Positions 8,606 through 17,044 of a stretch of DNA of 64,000 nucleotides are shown piece after piece (within the stretch, counting starts at the first letter, position 1; each line of letters starts with the position of its first letter). The stretch lies in contig JAABSE010000006.1 in assembly GCA_011390575.1 (NCBI GenBank), positions 18,812 through 82,811 on the forward strand. Direction: 5' to 3'. The translations under genes and the position numbers were made by a program. Below the pieces are notes generated by a model that saw nothing but the letters and a program-made list of their open reading frames with translations, had not been told where the DNA came from and did not search any database. This DNA is from Sphingobacteriia bacterium (GTDB lineage: Bacteria; Bacteroidota; Bacteroidia; Bacteroidales; UBA7960).

Positions 8606-8648
8606 AAAGCCTTTGCAGAACATGTCTTTGCAAAGGCTTTTGTTTTTT
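8606..8648 (+). terminator. Terminator of the TonB receptor transcript
   Basis: A 12-bp perfect stem, AAAGCCTTTGCA (8606-8617) with TGCAAAGGCTTT (8629-8640), is followed by TGTTTTTT. It is a strong rightward intrinsic terminator, just before the convergent pseudouridine synthase stop. Confidence 0.88.
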
Positions 8649-8654
8649 AGCAGG

Positions 8655-9755
8655 TTACTCTGGATTTTCTCCCAAGGTATCATCTGCTGGTTCAGGGTCT
8701 TCCTCCAGGGCTTTGTGTTTGGCATAATGCCGCCATTTATCTATCAGCTGCTGCATGTCATCAGGAAGTTCAGAGTTAAACGACATCTGCTCTCTGGTGG
8801 CAGGATGGATGAAGCTCAGGGTCTTTGCATGAAGAGCATGCCTGGGGCATACCTTGAAGCAATTCTGAACAAACTGTTTGTACTTGGTAAAGGTTGTTCC
8901 TTTCAAAATACGGTCGCCCCCGTAAGTTTCGTCATTGAACAGCGGATGTCCGATATACCGGAAGTGTGCCCTGATTTGATGGGTTCGGCCCGTTTCGAGT
9001 TTACATTCTACCAGGGTCACATATCCAAACCTTTCCAGCACCCTGTAGTGTGTCACGGCATGTTTACCATGCTCACCATCGGGAAAAACCTCCATTACCT
9101 GCCTGTTTTTCAGGCTGCGTCCGATATGGCCTGTGATGGTTCCTTCATCCTCCTTCAGGTCGCCCCAAACCATGGCATGGTACAAACGGTCAATTTTGCG
9201 GTCAAAAAAAGTCTTGGCCAGCCGGGTTTGAGCAAGCTCATTCTTGGCAATAAGCAGTATTCCGGAAGTATTTTTGTCAATGCGATGCACCAGGCCGGGT
9301 TTTACCGGCTCATTGTTTTGCATGGGTAAATCCCTGAAGTGGTAAATCAATGCATTTACAAGGGTTCCGGTATAGTTTCCATGTCCCGGATGTACCACCA
9401 TGCCTGCTTCTTTGTTGACAATCAGAATATCCTCATCTTCATAATGGATGTTGATAGGAATATTTTCGGGGATAAGCTCTATTTCGCGGGGCGGAAAGGC
9501 CAGCACAATGCTTACCACATCCAGGGGTTTTACCTTGTAATTGGACTTGACAGGTGTGTCGTTTACCAGGATGTTTCCGGCTTTTGCTGCATTTTGAATT
9601 TTGTTGCGGCTGGTATTCTCAAGCCTGGCCATAAGGAATTTGTCAATGCGCAGCATCCCTTGTCCCTTATCGGAAACAAACCGATGATGTTCATACATCT
9701 CCTGCTCATCATTTTCATTTTTCTCCTCCTCGGGATGTTCCTGGTAATCTGTCAT
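8655..9755 (-). CDS. RluA-family 23S rRNA pseudouridine synthase (RluD-like)
   Basis: A 366-residue enzyme that isomerises uridine to pseudouridine in rRNA. Residues about 35-95 form an S4 RNA-binding domain (RIDKFLMARLENTSRNKIQ). The catalytic domain holds HRIDKNTSG, with the catalytic Asp, followed by GRTHQIRAHF. The N-terminal 30 residues and C-terminal 25 residues are acidic extensions. It is followed downstream by the TonB terminator region and preceded by a T9SS gene 14 bp upstream and a PASTA gene, so the three probably form one leftward operon. The exact rRNA target (1911/1915/1917 for RluD) is inferred from S4-domain architecture only. Confidence 0.93.
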   Translation of the reverse strand: MTDYQEHPEEEKNENDEQEMYEHHRFVSDKGQGMLRIDKFLMARLENTSRNKIQNAAKAGNILVNDTPVKSNYKVKPLDVVSIVLAFPPREIELIPENIPINIHYEDEDILIVNKEAGMVVHPGHGNYTGTLVNALIYHFRDLPMQNNEPVKPGLVHRIDKNTSGILLIAKNELAQTRLAKTFFDRKIDRLYHAMVWGDLKEDEGTITGHIGRSLKNRQVMEVFPDGEHGKHAVTHYRVLERFGYVTLVECKLETGRTHQIRAHFRYIGHPLFNDETYGGDRILKGTTFTKYKQFVQNCFKVCPRHALHAKTLSFIHPATREQMSFNSELPDDMQQLIDKWRHYAKHKALEEDPEPADDTLGENPE

Positions 9756-9769
9756 AGGGGTAAATTTTA

Positions 9770-11743
9770 TTATCGGGCAATGATAAAGCGTGAGGGTTCT
9801 GCGGCTACTGCTCCACGGGTGGTAACCTGAAGGAAATACATGCCGTTGACCAGTGAAGATACATCCAGCCTGTTTTGATTGTGATAGGTGCTCACTAACC
9901 TGCCGGAGGCATCAAATATCCGTACTTCGTAATCACCGGTAAGGTTCTGGGGCAATTCAATGTTCAAGCTGTTGTGGCGCACCGGATTGGGGTAAACCTT
10001 CATTTCTCCTGGTATGGGTTCAGTGGGCGTGTGTGTAATGGTCTGAGGTCCGAATACGGGTCGTATCATCAGCGCTCCTTCGTATATGGAGGGAAGCCAC
10101 TCGCCATGCGAGTTAAAAAATATATGGCCGGTGGCAGTGCTGCTAAGGTCATACCCGATATTGAGAAACTCATTGGTCGTTTGCTCCCACCCCACATAAA
10201 TGGTGTCAGAAACAGCCAGAGGCGGGTCGAGGGGAAAGCTGACAAACTGATTGAGACTTTCACCGAATTCCACGCTAACAGGTTCTGATTCATAAAGAAC
10301 GGTTTCCGGTTCCAGGTTTTTCCATACTTTTAATATGAACGGATGTACGCTCTGATTGTAAAGGGTAGGGTTGAAATAAAACTGCACTGCTTCCAGGGTG
10401 TCTGTATGGCTGAGGATAAATCTTACAGCTCCCTTTGCATTGAACCCTGCAATTCCGTATCCGTTTTCAGGGCTACCATCATCAAATGCAAAGTAATTGT
10501 CGAACACCTGCCGGAAGACAATGGTGTCGTTTCTTGTCCATGAGTCCCCGTTATCTCCTTGTCGTATTACATGGTTTATCTTAAACAAGCGCGACGGAGC
10601 GGGCTGCAGTGCTCCCGATCCCAGGGGATTGGGCACCAGGATTGGATTGGCATGCTCTTCAAAACTCTGGTATCCTCCAATATGGAAGGGGGCAATATTC
10701 CGGGTTCCTCCGTTGTAATTTCTCACCACCGAGCCTTGTTCGTCCGTAATGTAATAGCGGTAAGAATAGTTGAGGGTCATATTGTCGAGGTTGGCAATGT
10801 CCACATTAAACCTGGCTCTTTGCCGGCTTTCGGGGTCAATGATATAGTGCGACCAGGGCATGGACTGTAAATCCTGCAAAATGGATTGCGCCGGTGCCGC
10901 AAAAGCGATATCATAATAAAAAGAATCCGCAACCGAGCGGCCATAATCAAGGGTAATATAATCCACGTTCCAGTTGCTTATGTTACCGGCAAAATTATCC
11001 GGTGTTTTGCTCAGCGGGAAACTGGCGTAATTGCGAAACCTGAACTGAAAATCATCTCTCAGGTAGATTTCCTCATCAATAAACAAGGCTACCTGCTTAA
11101 AAAAAGTGCTGTCGTTGTTCTCCACGAAACTTTCCAGGCTTTCTCCTTCGGCACGCCAGATGCTTTCCCACAAATCATCTACCCAAATCTCTTCGTCAGG
11201 GTTTTCGGGGTCTTCAGTGTAATAGCCGGGAGTATGCAAAAATTCCACTACCAGCGAATCCCGCTGCCTGGGGGCACTTCCACGGCCCTGGGGCTGGTAG
11301 AAAAAAGTAAGCATAATGCTGTCGGAAGGTTGCAAAGCGGCCGGCTCACTACCAAATACAGAATCTAAACGGATGGGGCGTGAAGTAAGAAAATCAGCAG
11401 AAAACTGATAGTTGTCTTCCTCGGCCTCCGAATATATCTCCCCTTGTGCATTGAGGGCATCAAAAGTTGCTGTTCCAAAAGATTTGGGATTTACAGCAAA
11501 GCCGGTATTGACAAAAACGTAATTGTCTTCCCATAGCATTGGGTCGGGATAGGGGCCGGCATAGGAAAAGTCTTCCCTTAGAGGGAGGGTAAGTGCCGTG
11601 CCCGGTTCTGTTTTGGTGAAAACACTGTCGCGGAATTGCATTTTTGCAGGATTCCCGGCCAGGGGTCTCAGAATCTCCTGGCCCTGGCTACTTGCCAGGC
11701 CCGCTAATACTATACACAGTAATAATAAAAATTTCTTTGTCAT
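9770..11743 (-). CDS. T9SS-exported protein of unknown function
   Basis: A 657-residue secreted protein. The ATG at 11743 (MTKKFLLLLCIVLAGLASSQ) gives a clean signal peptide; an upstream TTG is unlikely to be the start. The C-terminal 75 residues form a type A T9SS sorting domain (VYPNPVRHNSLNIEL, then VRIFDASGRLV and NGMYFLQVTT). The middle is beta-rich with no family I recognise. T9SS cargo is moved across the outer membrane and usually anchored to A-LPS or released. In Bacteroidota a protein of this type often sits between PASTA and RluD-like genes, as it does here. Confidence 0.85.
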   Translation of the reverse strand: MTKKFLLLLCIVLAGLASSQGQEILRPLAGNPAKMQFRDSVFTKTEPGTALTLPLREDFSYAGPYPDPMLWEDNYVFVNTGFAVNPKSFGTATFDALNAQGEIYSEAEEDNYQFSADFLTSRPIRLDSVFGSEPAALQPSDSIMLTFFYQPQGRGSAPRQRDSLVVEFLHTPGYYTEDPENPDEEIWVDDLWESIWRAEGESLESFVENNDSTFFKQVALFIDEEIYLRDDFQFRFRNYASFPLSKTPDNFAGNISNWNVDYITLDYGRSVADSFYYDIAFAAPAQSILQDLQSMPWSHYIIDPESRQRARFNVDIANLDNMTLNYSYRYYITDEQGSVVRNYNGGTRNIAPFHIGGYQSFEEHANPILVPNPLGSGALQPAPSRLFKINHVIRQGDNGDSWTRNDTIVFRQVFDNYFAFDDGSPENGYGIAGFNAKGAVRFILSHTDTLEAVQFYFNPTLYNQSVHPFILKVWKNLEPETVLYESEPVSVEFGESLNQFVSFPLDPPLAVSDTIYVGWEQTTNEFLNIGYDLSSTATGHIFFNSHGEWLPSIYEGALMIRPVFGPQTITHTPTEPIPGEMKVYPNPVRHNSLNIELPQNLTGDYEVRIFDASGRLVSTYHNQNRLDVSSLVNGMYFLQVTTRGAVAAEPSRFIIAR

Positions 11744-11832
11744 GTGCAATCAATGGTGGGTAAAACGTTTGGCTTTCTATAGAAAAACCGTTTTAACCCT
11801 GTATTATTGTTTGAAATTACCTGTGCTGCAAA

Positions 11833-12837
11833 CTATTCTTCGCTGTTGTACCATATTTTAATTTCTGTACCTCTCAGGATGGTTGGTTCCTCTTCCGGGT
11901 CAGGCTCTTGTCTGTACACTCTGGCATTTTGTGTGGTGGTTCCTTCTTCATATACCTCCTCTCCCAACATCAGCAGCGACTCTTCCAGCACATCCATTAC
12001 TTCCCAGGGTGTTTTACCCATAAGATTAGGAGTAGGCACACTGAGCAATTCCCGGGTATATTCATCAAAGTCAAATTCCTCTGCCGAGCGGTAGTATAAA
12101 TCTACAGTGCTTCCCATAGATACTTGTTGCGGACGGTTAAGAACATTGGGCGACTGTCTGTAAACTCTGACACTATCGGTCAGTTCGTCCATAAAAACTT
12201 CCTGGCCCACATTCAATGAAGATGCATTGATGAGCCTGATGGCTTCTTCCCTGCTTTTGCCGATTACCAGGGGCACGTTGACATAGCTGCTTCCTTCACC
12301 GGTTCCCAGCACAAGATCAATGGTTGTTCCTTTCTCAACAGGTGTGCCTGGCTGTATGGTGCCCTGATTGTATTTTTGTTGCAAAACGGCATTTCTGGCA
12401 ATGTTGGGTACGTAATCAAGGGTTCCTACATTCAGACCGTACGTTTCCAGCAGCGATTGCGCCTGTCTGAAGGAAAGGTCTGTTAGATCGGGCATGGCTA
12501 CCATTTCCGGTAATATGGCCACCGTGGTTAGATATATAGTTCTGTTTCTCTTCACTTCAGATCCTGCTTCAGGGTTTTGTGCCGCAACAGAGCCCCTGTC
12601 TCTTGTTGTATCAAAAATGGAGTCGTTAATCACCGGCCTGAGGTTCATTCTTTTCAGGACCTGCTCTGCCTGTTTTTGTTCCATCCCATCCAGGTCAGGT
12701 ACTTCAATGGTACGGCCATGGCGTGTATATATATCAAGGGCTTTTATCGAAAACCACAATAAAGCGATACTGGCAGCAAGTGCCAGTAGAAAGTGGTTGC
12801 GGAAGGTTTTGCTTTTTAAAAAAGATATAATCTTCAT
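11833..12837 (-). CDS. PASTA-domain membrane protein
   Basis: A 334-residue protein with a short cytoplasmic N-terminus, one transmembrane helix (residues about 15-33) and about four extracytoplasmic PASTA repeats (about 40-105, 110-178, 184-250, 268-332). Each starts with a V-P-x-L/M-x-G-like strand and holds the AxxxLxxxGL motif; the fourth is degenerate. PASTA domains bind peptidoglycan or beta-lactam-like ligands. There is no kinase domain, so this is not a PknB-type kinase. The neighbouring ddl (divergent) and rluD-like genes match a conserved Bacteroidota cluster, pointing to cell-wall work. Confidence 0.88.
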   Translation of the reverse strand: MKIISFLKSKTFRNHFLLALAASIALLWFSIKALDIYTRHGRTIEVPDLDGMEQKQAEQVLKRMNLRPVINDSIFDTTRDRGSVAAQNPEAGSEVKRNRTIYLTTVAILPEMVAMPDLTDLSFRQAQSLLETYGLNVGTLDYVPNIARNAVLQQKYNQGTIQPGTPVEKGTTIDLVLGTGEGSSYVNVPLVIGKSREEAIRLINASSLNVGQEVFMDELTDSVRVYRQSPNVLNRPQQVSMGSTVDLYYRSAEEFDFDEYTRELLSVPTPNLMGKTPWEVMDVLEESLLMLGEEVYEEGTTTQNARVYRQEPDPEEEPTILRGTEIKIWYNSEE

Positions 12838-12949
12838 TGGCTTGAAATATAGTTAGTAGCTGCATCTAAAGAGTTTGCAGGGCAATTTAATGGAATGTTC
12901 CGGATAATTGCTGCCAAACTGGCTTTAGACCCACTGCATTTTTACCGCC

Positions 12950-12957
12950 CAAAATTA
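12950..12957 (-). promoter_or_regulatory. Possible -7 box for the PASTA operon
   Basis: On the minus strand this reads TAATTTTG (TAnnTTTG), 113 bp before the PASTA start. In the rest of the 357-bp divergent spacer (12838-13194) only the ddl box below was recognised. Confidence 0.35.
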
Positions 12958-13138
12958 ATAATTAATTGGCGATATTGGAGGTGCTTGAACTAATTTAGTT
13001 GTTGTGTCTGATAAGTAACGGTGAAAAGGAGGTTGTGGTATACGGTTTAGGCTATCTAACCTTTTAAGTGAATAATTGTTTTTTGCATTCTCTGCAATGA
13101 TTTTTTTATTTCCTGCTTATTTTCTTTGTCAAGAATCA

Positions 13139-13146
13139 TAACTTTG
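13139..13146 (+). promoter_or_regulatory. -7 promoter box for ddl
   Basis: TAACTTTG matches TAnnTTTG and lies 48 bp before the chosen ddl ATG. It overlaps the codons of the longer in-frame reading, which supports the shorter start. Confidence 0.5.
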
Positions 13147-13194
13147 CTTCTCATCAACCCATCAAGGAATCATCTATTAAACCTAAAAATATCC

Positions 13195-14181
13195 ATGAAG
13201 AAAAACATAGCCCTTGTTGCCGGTGGCGATTCCGGAGAATATGTTATATCTGTAAATAGTGCCGCCATCATACGTAAAAATATTGATGCCGGGAAATTCA
13301 ATGTATTTACCATACTTATTTCCGGCAAGAGGTGGGTATTTCTTCAGGATGACGGTACTGAAAGGCCTGTAGATAAAAATGATTTTTCTGTAATGCACAG
13401 CGGGGAGAAGATCAGCTTCGACTGTGCATTGATTACCATACATGGCACACCGGGTGAAGATGGAAAATTGCAGGGATATTTTGATCTGATGGGGATTCCC
13501 TATACCACATCCGGGCAGCTGGCTTGTTCTCTTACCTTCAACAAGTATTTTTGCAATGCCCTGGCTGCTCACTGGGGGATGCATGTAGCCCGTTCGGCCA
13601 AATTCAGGAAAGGGGAGGAGCTATCCCTGGATCGTATTCTCAGCAAGGTTCATCTGCCGGTTTTTGTAAAACCCAACAAGGGCGGATCAAGTTTGGGCAC
13701 CACCTTTGTAAAACGAAATGAGGATTTGCTGGCTGCCATGGAAGCCTGCCTGGAGCATGATGATGAGGCCCTGGTGGAAGAGTATATTGAAGGAGTAGAA
13801 CTTACCTGTGGTGTTTACCGTCGCCAGGGTAAAGTGCTGGTACTGCCTGTAACGGAAATAGTGAGCAATACCGAAGCCAGATTCTTTGATTACGAAGCGA
13901 AATATACGCAGGGAGCAGCAGATGAAATCACTCCCGCGCGCATATCGCCTGAGTTTACCCTGCAGGTGCAGGATACAACCCGCTTTTTGTATGAGAAATT
14001 TGAGCTGCGGGGGATTTGCAGGCTGGACTATATTTTCAGTAAGGACAAACTCTTTTTCCTGGAAGCCAATATTACCCCTGGAATGTCAGAAAGGAGCATA
14101 GTACCGCAGCAGGCAGAATATGTGGGCATCTCATTGAAAGAATTATTTTCGGATGTGCTGGAGCAGGCTATGAATGGGTGA
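13195..14181 (+). CDS. ddl: D-alanine--D-alanine ligase
   Basis: A 328-residue ATP-grasp ligase making D-Ala-D-Ala for peptidoglycan precursors (cytoplasm). Visible landmarks are the N-terminal IALVAGGDSGEYVISV (usual G-G-x-S-x-E), ITIHGTPGEDGKLQGYFD, KPNKGGSSLGTT (ATP loop), VEEYIEGVELTCGV, and the C-terminal FFLEANITPGMSERSI metal and substrate site. The usual length is 305-370. The ATG at 13195 is chosen because the upstream codons (from 13126) overlap a promoter box and are not part of the fold. It converges with rdgB across 9 bp. Confidence 0.95.
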   Translation: MKKNIALVAGGDSGEYVISVNSAAIIRKNIDAGKFNVFTILISGKRWVFLQDDGTERPVDKNDFSVMHSGEKISFDCALITIHGTPGEDGKLQGYFDLMGIPYTTSGQLACSLTFNKYFCNALAAHWGMHVARSAKFRKGEELSLDRILSKVHLPVFVKPNKGGSSLGTTFVKRNEDLLAAMEACLEHDDEALVEEYIEGVELTCGVYRRQGKVLVLPVTEIVSNTEARFFDYEAKYTQGAADEITPARISPEFTLQVQDTTRFLYEKFELRGICRLDYIFSKDKLFFLEANITPGMSERSIVPQQAEYVGISLKELFSDVLEQAMNG

Positions 14182-14190
14182 ACCTATTGG

Positions 14191-14775
14191 TTAAAAATAG
14201 TTTAAAGACATCAGGTACTCTGACAGCAGGTTAAAGGCTTTGTATCTGTGGCTGATACGGTTTTTTTCATGCAGAGGCATTTCGGCAAAGGTTTGATCAT
14301 AGCCTTTGGGAACAAATATGGGGTCGTATCCAAATCCTTCCACACCCCTTTTTTCTTTGATGATTTCTCCCTCGGCAACACCTTCAAAAAGGAGCTCTTC
14401 GTCTTCGAGCAGCAGGGCAATTACTGTTTTGAAACGTGCCTTGCGGTTTTCAACCCCTTCCAATTCCTTCAATACTTTTTCCATATTGGCAACACTGTCT
14501 TTTGCTTCTCCGGCATAGCGGGCCGATAATACCCCGGGTCTGCCGTCGAGGGCATCAATTTCAAGTCCTGTATCATCCGAAAAGCAGAAACAGCAATAGT
14601 GTTCCCGCACGAATCTTGCTTTTTGCAATGCGTTTCCCTGCAATGTATCTTGTGTCTCCGGAATGTCTTCTTTGCAGTTGATATCTTTAAGCCCAAGGAT
14701 TTTCATGTTTTCAGGAAGCATGGACTGTACTTCAGCAAGCTTATGGGGGTTGTGGGTGGCAAATACCAGTTTCAT
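14191..14775 (-). CDS. rdgB: Non-canonical purine NTP pyrophosphatase (RdgB/HAM1)
   Basis: A 194-residue enzyme that hydrolyses dITP, XTP and ITP to monophosphates, keeping deaminated purines out of nucleic acids. Family signatures are the start [66 protein letters not shown] and the C-terminal [10 protein letters not shown]. The ATG at 14775 is used; a TTG two codons upstream is not needed. Length and motifs are complete. A terminator for the upstream carboxylase pair lies 26 bp before it. Confidence 0.95.
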   Translation of the reverse strand: MKLVFATHNPHKLAEVQSMLPENMKILGLKDINCKEDIPETQDTLQGNALQKARFVREHYCCFCFSDDTGLEIDALDGRPGVLSARYAGEAKDSVANMEKVLKELEGVENRKARFKTVIALLLEDEELLFEGVAEGEIIKEKRGVEGFGYDPIFVPKGYDQTFAEMPLHEKNRISHRYKAFNLLSEYLMSLNYF

Positions 14776-14800
14776 AATCAATCTAGTTTAATGCAATGAA

Positions 14801-14842
14801 TAAAAAAACAGCCGGAGCAAATTTTCAGTGGATGCTCCGGCT
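14801..14842 (-). terminator. Terminator of the carboxyltransferase operon
   Basis: A 10-bp perfect stem, AGCCGGAGCA (14810-14819) with TGCTCCGGCT (14833-14842), has an A-run at 14802-14808 that becomes a U-run on the minus strand. It ends the leftward carboxylase transcript before rdgB. Confidence 0.85.
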
Positions 14843-14889
14843 GACTACTAATCTGAATTTACACGCCTGGTTGTATGTTTCTTATAGCC

Positions 14890-15243
14890 TCAGGCTATTA
14901 CTTCGGGCTTTACTTCCAGTAAAATATGATTTTTGGCAACTTTATCGCCAACCTTTACATTGATAGCGGTTACCGTTCCATCAAAAGGAGCAAGAATATG
15001 GTTTTTCATTTTCATGGCTTCCAAAATCAGCAAAATGTCTCCTTCCTTCACCTGATCACCCTCCTTAACATTAACCTCCGGAATGTTTCCGGGCATAAAG
15101 GATTTCAGGTGCGATGGGTTAATGGGTTCATAAGGTTTGCGATTGCGATACATTTTATTGAGCTGGGTTTTGTAGCTCGCATCATCTACCACAAACTCTG
15201 TAAAAACCACTTCGTTCTCTGCAGTGTTATTATCTTTTTCCAT
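14890..15243 (-). CDS. Biotin carboxyl carrier protein of an acyl-CoA carboxylase/decarboxylase
   Basis: A 117-residue protein. The C-terminal 70 residues form a biotinyl domain with the motif EAMKMKN, in which Lys78 is the biotinylation site; paired Gly-Asp loops lie on either side (KEGDQVKEGD and KVGDKVAKN). The N-terminal 45 residues are an unassigned extension. It carries the carboxyl group for the carboxyltransferase encoded 48 bp upstream. The pair is probably co-transcribed. Whether it works in propionyl-CoA carboxylase or a sodium-pumping methylmalonyl-CoA decarboxylase cannot be told here, since neither biotin carboxylase nor the membrane beta subunit is in the window. Confidence 0.9.
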   Translation of the reverse strand: MEKDNNTAENEVVFTEFVVDDASYKTQLNKMYRNRKPYEPINPSHLKSFMPGNIPEVNVKEGDQVKEGDILLILEAMKMKNHILAPFDGTVTAINVKVGDKVAKNHILLEVKPEVIA

Positions 15244-15291
15244 TATTCATCAATTAAAAATACATCAATTGCCTTGGATTGAACCCATGCA

Positions 15292-16839
15292 TCAGAATGG
15301 AGGAATTCCATGTTTCTTCTTAGGTCTGAGTTCTGATTTCTGGCTGGAAACCTCCAGGGCATGTACTACAAACCTTCTGGTTTCGTTGGGTTCAATTACT
15401 GCATCAATGTAACCATGAGCAGCAGCCACGTATGGGTTGGCAAATTTTTTCTTGTATTCTTCTACTTTTTCCTGTCTGACCTGCTCGGGATTTTCTGCAT
15501 TTTTGATTTCGTTGCGGAAAATAATATTGGCAGCCCCTTCAGGACCCATCACGGCAATTTCGGCTGTGGGCCATGCAAAGACAAAGTCGGCTCTGAGATG
15601 GCGGGAGCACATGGCAATGTATCCACCCCCGTATGCTTTGCGCAGAATAATCGTGATTTTGGGTACAGTAGCTTCTGAGTAGCTGTAAAGAATTTTGGCA
15701 CCATGCCTGATAACACCGGCATGTTCCTGATCGATACCCGGCAGGTAGCCCGGCAGGTCAACAAGGGTTACCAGGGGAATATTGAAGGCGTTGCAAAACC
15801 TGATAAAACGTGCTGCCTTATCAGAAGAATCCACATCCAGTACCCCTGCCAATACCATGGGTTGATTGGCAACAAAACCAACCGTATCGCCATTGATACG
15901 GCCAAATCCTACTACCATGTTGGCAGCAAAGAGTTCCTGTACTTCAAAGAAATCGCTGTCGTCGCTGATTGAGCGGATAACATCTCTTACATCGTAGGGC
16001 TCTCTGGGGTCTGTGGGTATTATATTGTCAATTTTGAACTGACGCGATTTGGGGGCTTTCTTGGGGAAAGCATCCGCTTTTTTGGAATTGTTCCACGGGA
16101 TAAAGCTAACCAGCTTTTTAATTTGTTGCAGACACTCCTGTTCGCTTTCTGCGAAAAAATGTGCGTTACCTGTTATTTCGGAGTGCACACGGGCGCCTCC
16201 CAGCTCTTCCATGCTGATTTCTTCTCCCAGTACCGACTTGATTACCTCGGGGCCGGTGATAAACATTTTGGAAATCTTATCTACCACAAATACAAAGTCG
16301 GTAAGGGCAGGAGAGTAAACTGCTCCCCCGGCGCAAGGGCCGAGTATTACAGAAATCTGTGGAATTACACCGGAAGCCAGCGTATTGCGGTAAAAAATTT
16401 CACCGTACCCGGCCAATGAGTTTACCCCTTCCTGGATTCTTGCCCCACCTGAGTCGTTGATCCCAATGATGGGAATCTTCAGGTTCATGGCGTGGTCCAT
16501 TATCTTGGATATTTTGCGGGCATGCATAATTCCCAGGGATCCTCCTGCTACGGTAAAATCCTGGGCGTAGATACAAACCGGAAAGCCACTTATAGTTCCT
16601 GTGCCGGTGATTACTCCGTCACCGGGAAGGTGCTTTTTATCCATGTCAAAATCTCTTGCGGCATGTTCTACAAAGAGGTCATACTCATGAAATGAGTTGG
16701 GATCCAACAAGGCAACAATCCTTTCCCTTGCGGTCATTTTTCCCATTGATTGTTGTTTTTCGATGGCTTTCTGTCCACCGCCCAGGAGTGCTCCCTGCAT
16801 CCTCTTCTTAAGATCCAATGTCTTATGCTTAATCGACAT
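15292..16839 (-). CDS. Acyl-CoA carboxylase/methylmalonyl-CoA decarboxylase carboxyltransferase subunit
   Basis: A 515-residue crotonase-fold carboxyltransferase of the PccB/MmdA family, moving CO2 between biotin and propionyl/methylmalonyl-CoA. Signatures are GDGVITGTGTISG and the first oxyanion loop NDSGGARIQEGV. The second half has VDLPGYLPGIDQEHAGVIRHGAK and then KAYGGGYIAMCSRH. Its length equals the family norm of 510-525. It likely runs the succinate-propionate route, using the biotin carrier encoded directly downstream. No odd features were seen. Confidence 0.93.
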   Translation of the reverse strand: MSIKHKTLDLKKRMQGALLGGGQKAIEKQQSMGKMTARERIVALLDPNSFHEYDLFVEHAARDFDMDKKHLPGDGVITGTGTISGFPVCIYAQDFTVAGGSLGIMHARKISKIMDHAMNLKIPIIGINDSGGARIQEGVNSLAGYGEIFYRNTLASGVIPQISVILGPCAGGAVYSPALTDFVFVVDKISKMFITGPEVIKSVLGEEISMEELGGARVHSEITGNAHFFAESEQECLQQIKKLVSFIPWNNSKKADAFPKKAPKSRQFKIDNIIPTDPREPYDVRDVIRSISDDSDFFEVQELFAANMVVGFGRINGDTVGFVANQPMVLAGVLDVDSSDKAARFIRFCNAFNIPLVTLVDLPGYLPGIDQEHAGVIRHGAKILYSYSEATVPKITIILRKAYGGGYIAMCSRHLRADFVFAWPTAEIAVMGPEGAANIIFRNEIKNAENPEQVRQEKVEEYKKKFANPYVAAAHGYIDAVIEPNETRRFVVHALEVSSQKSELRPKKKHGIPPF

Positions 16840-17044
16840 ATCCTTAACGTTTTTATTTTAAATTGAATTTATTATTCTGCTATCAATCTGTGAGCCTTTG
16901 TTTTACCCATTTTACGCGGGAAAAAACATCCAAAGTAATGAAAAAAAAATGAAAACAGCACCTTTTTCTTTTGAAAAAATTAGGCTCTGTAAATTAATTA
17001 GATTTCATAAAACATTGATTACCATTGTTGTATGCTAATGTTCG

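Noticed and set aside
8613..9329. Rightward 238-codon frame opposite the pseudouridine synthase
   Set aside because: It is antisense to a clear RluA-family gene with all motifs; no family, promoter or ribosome site.
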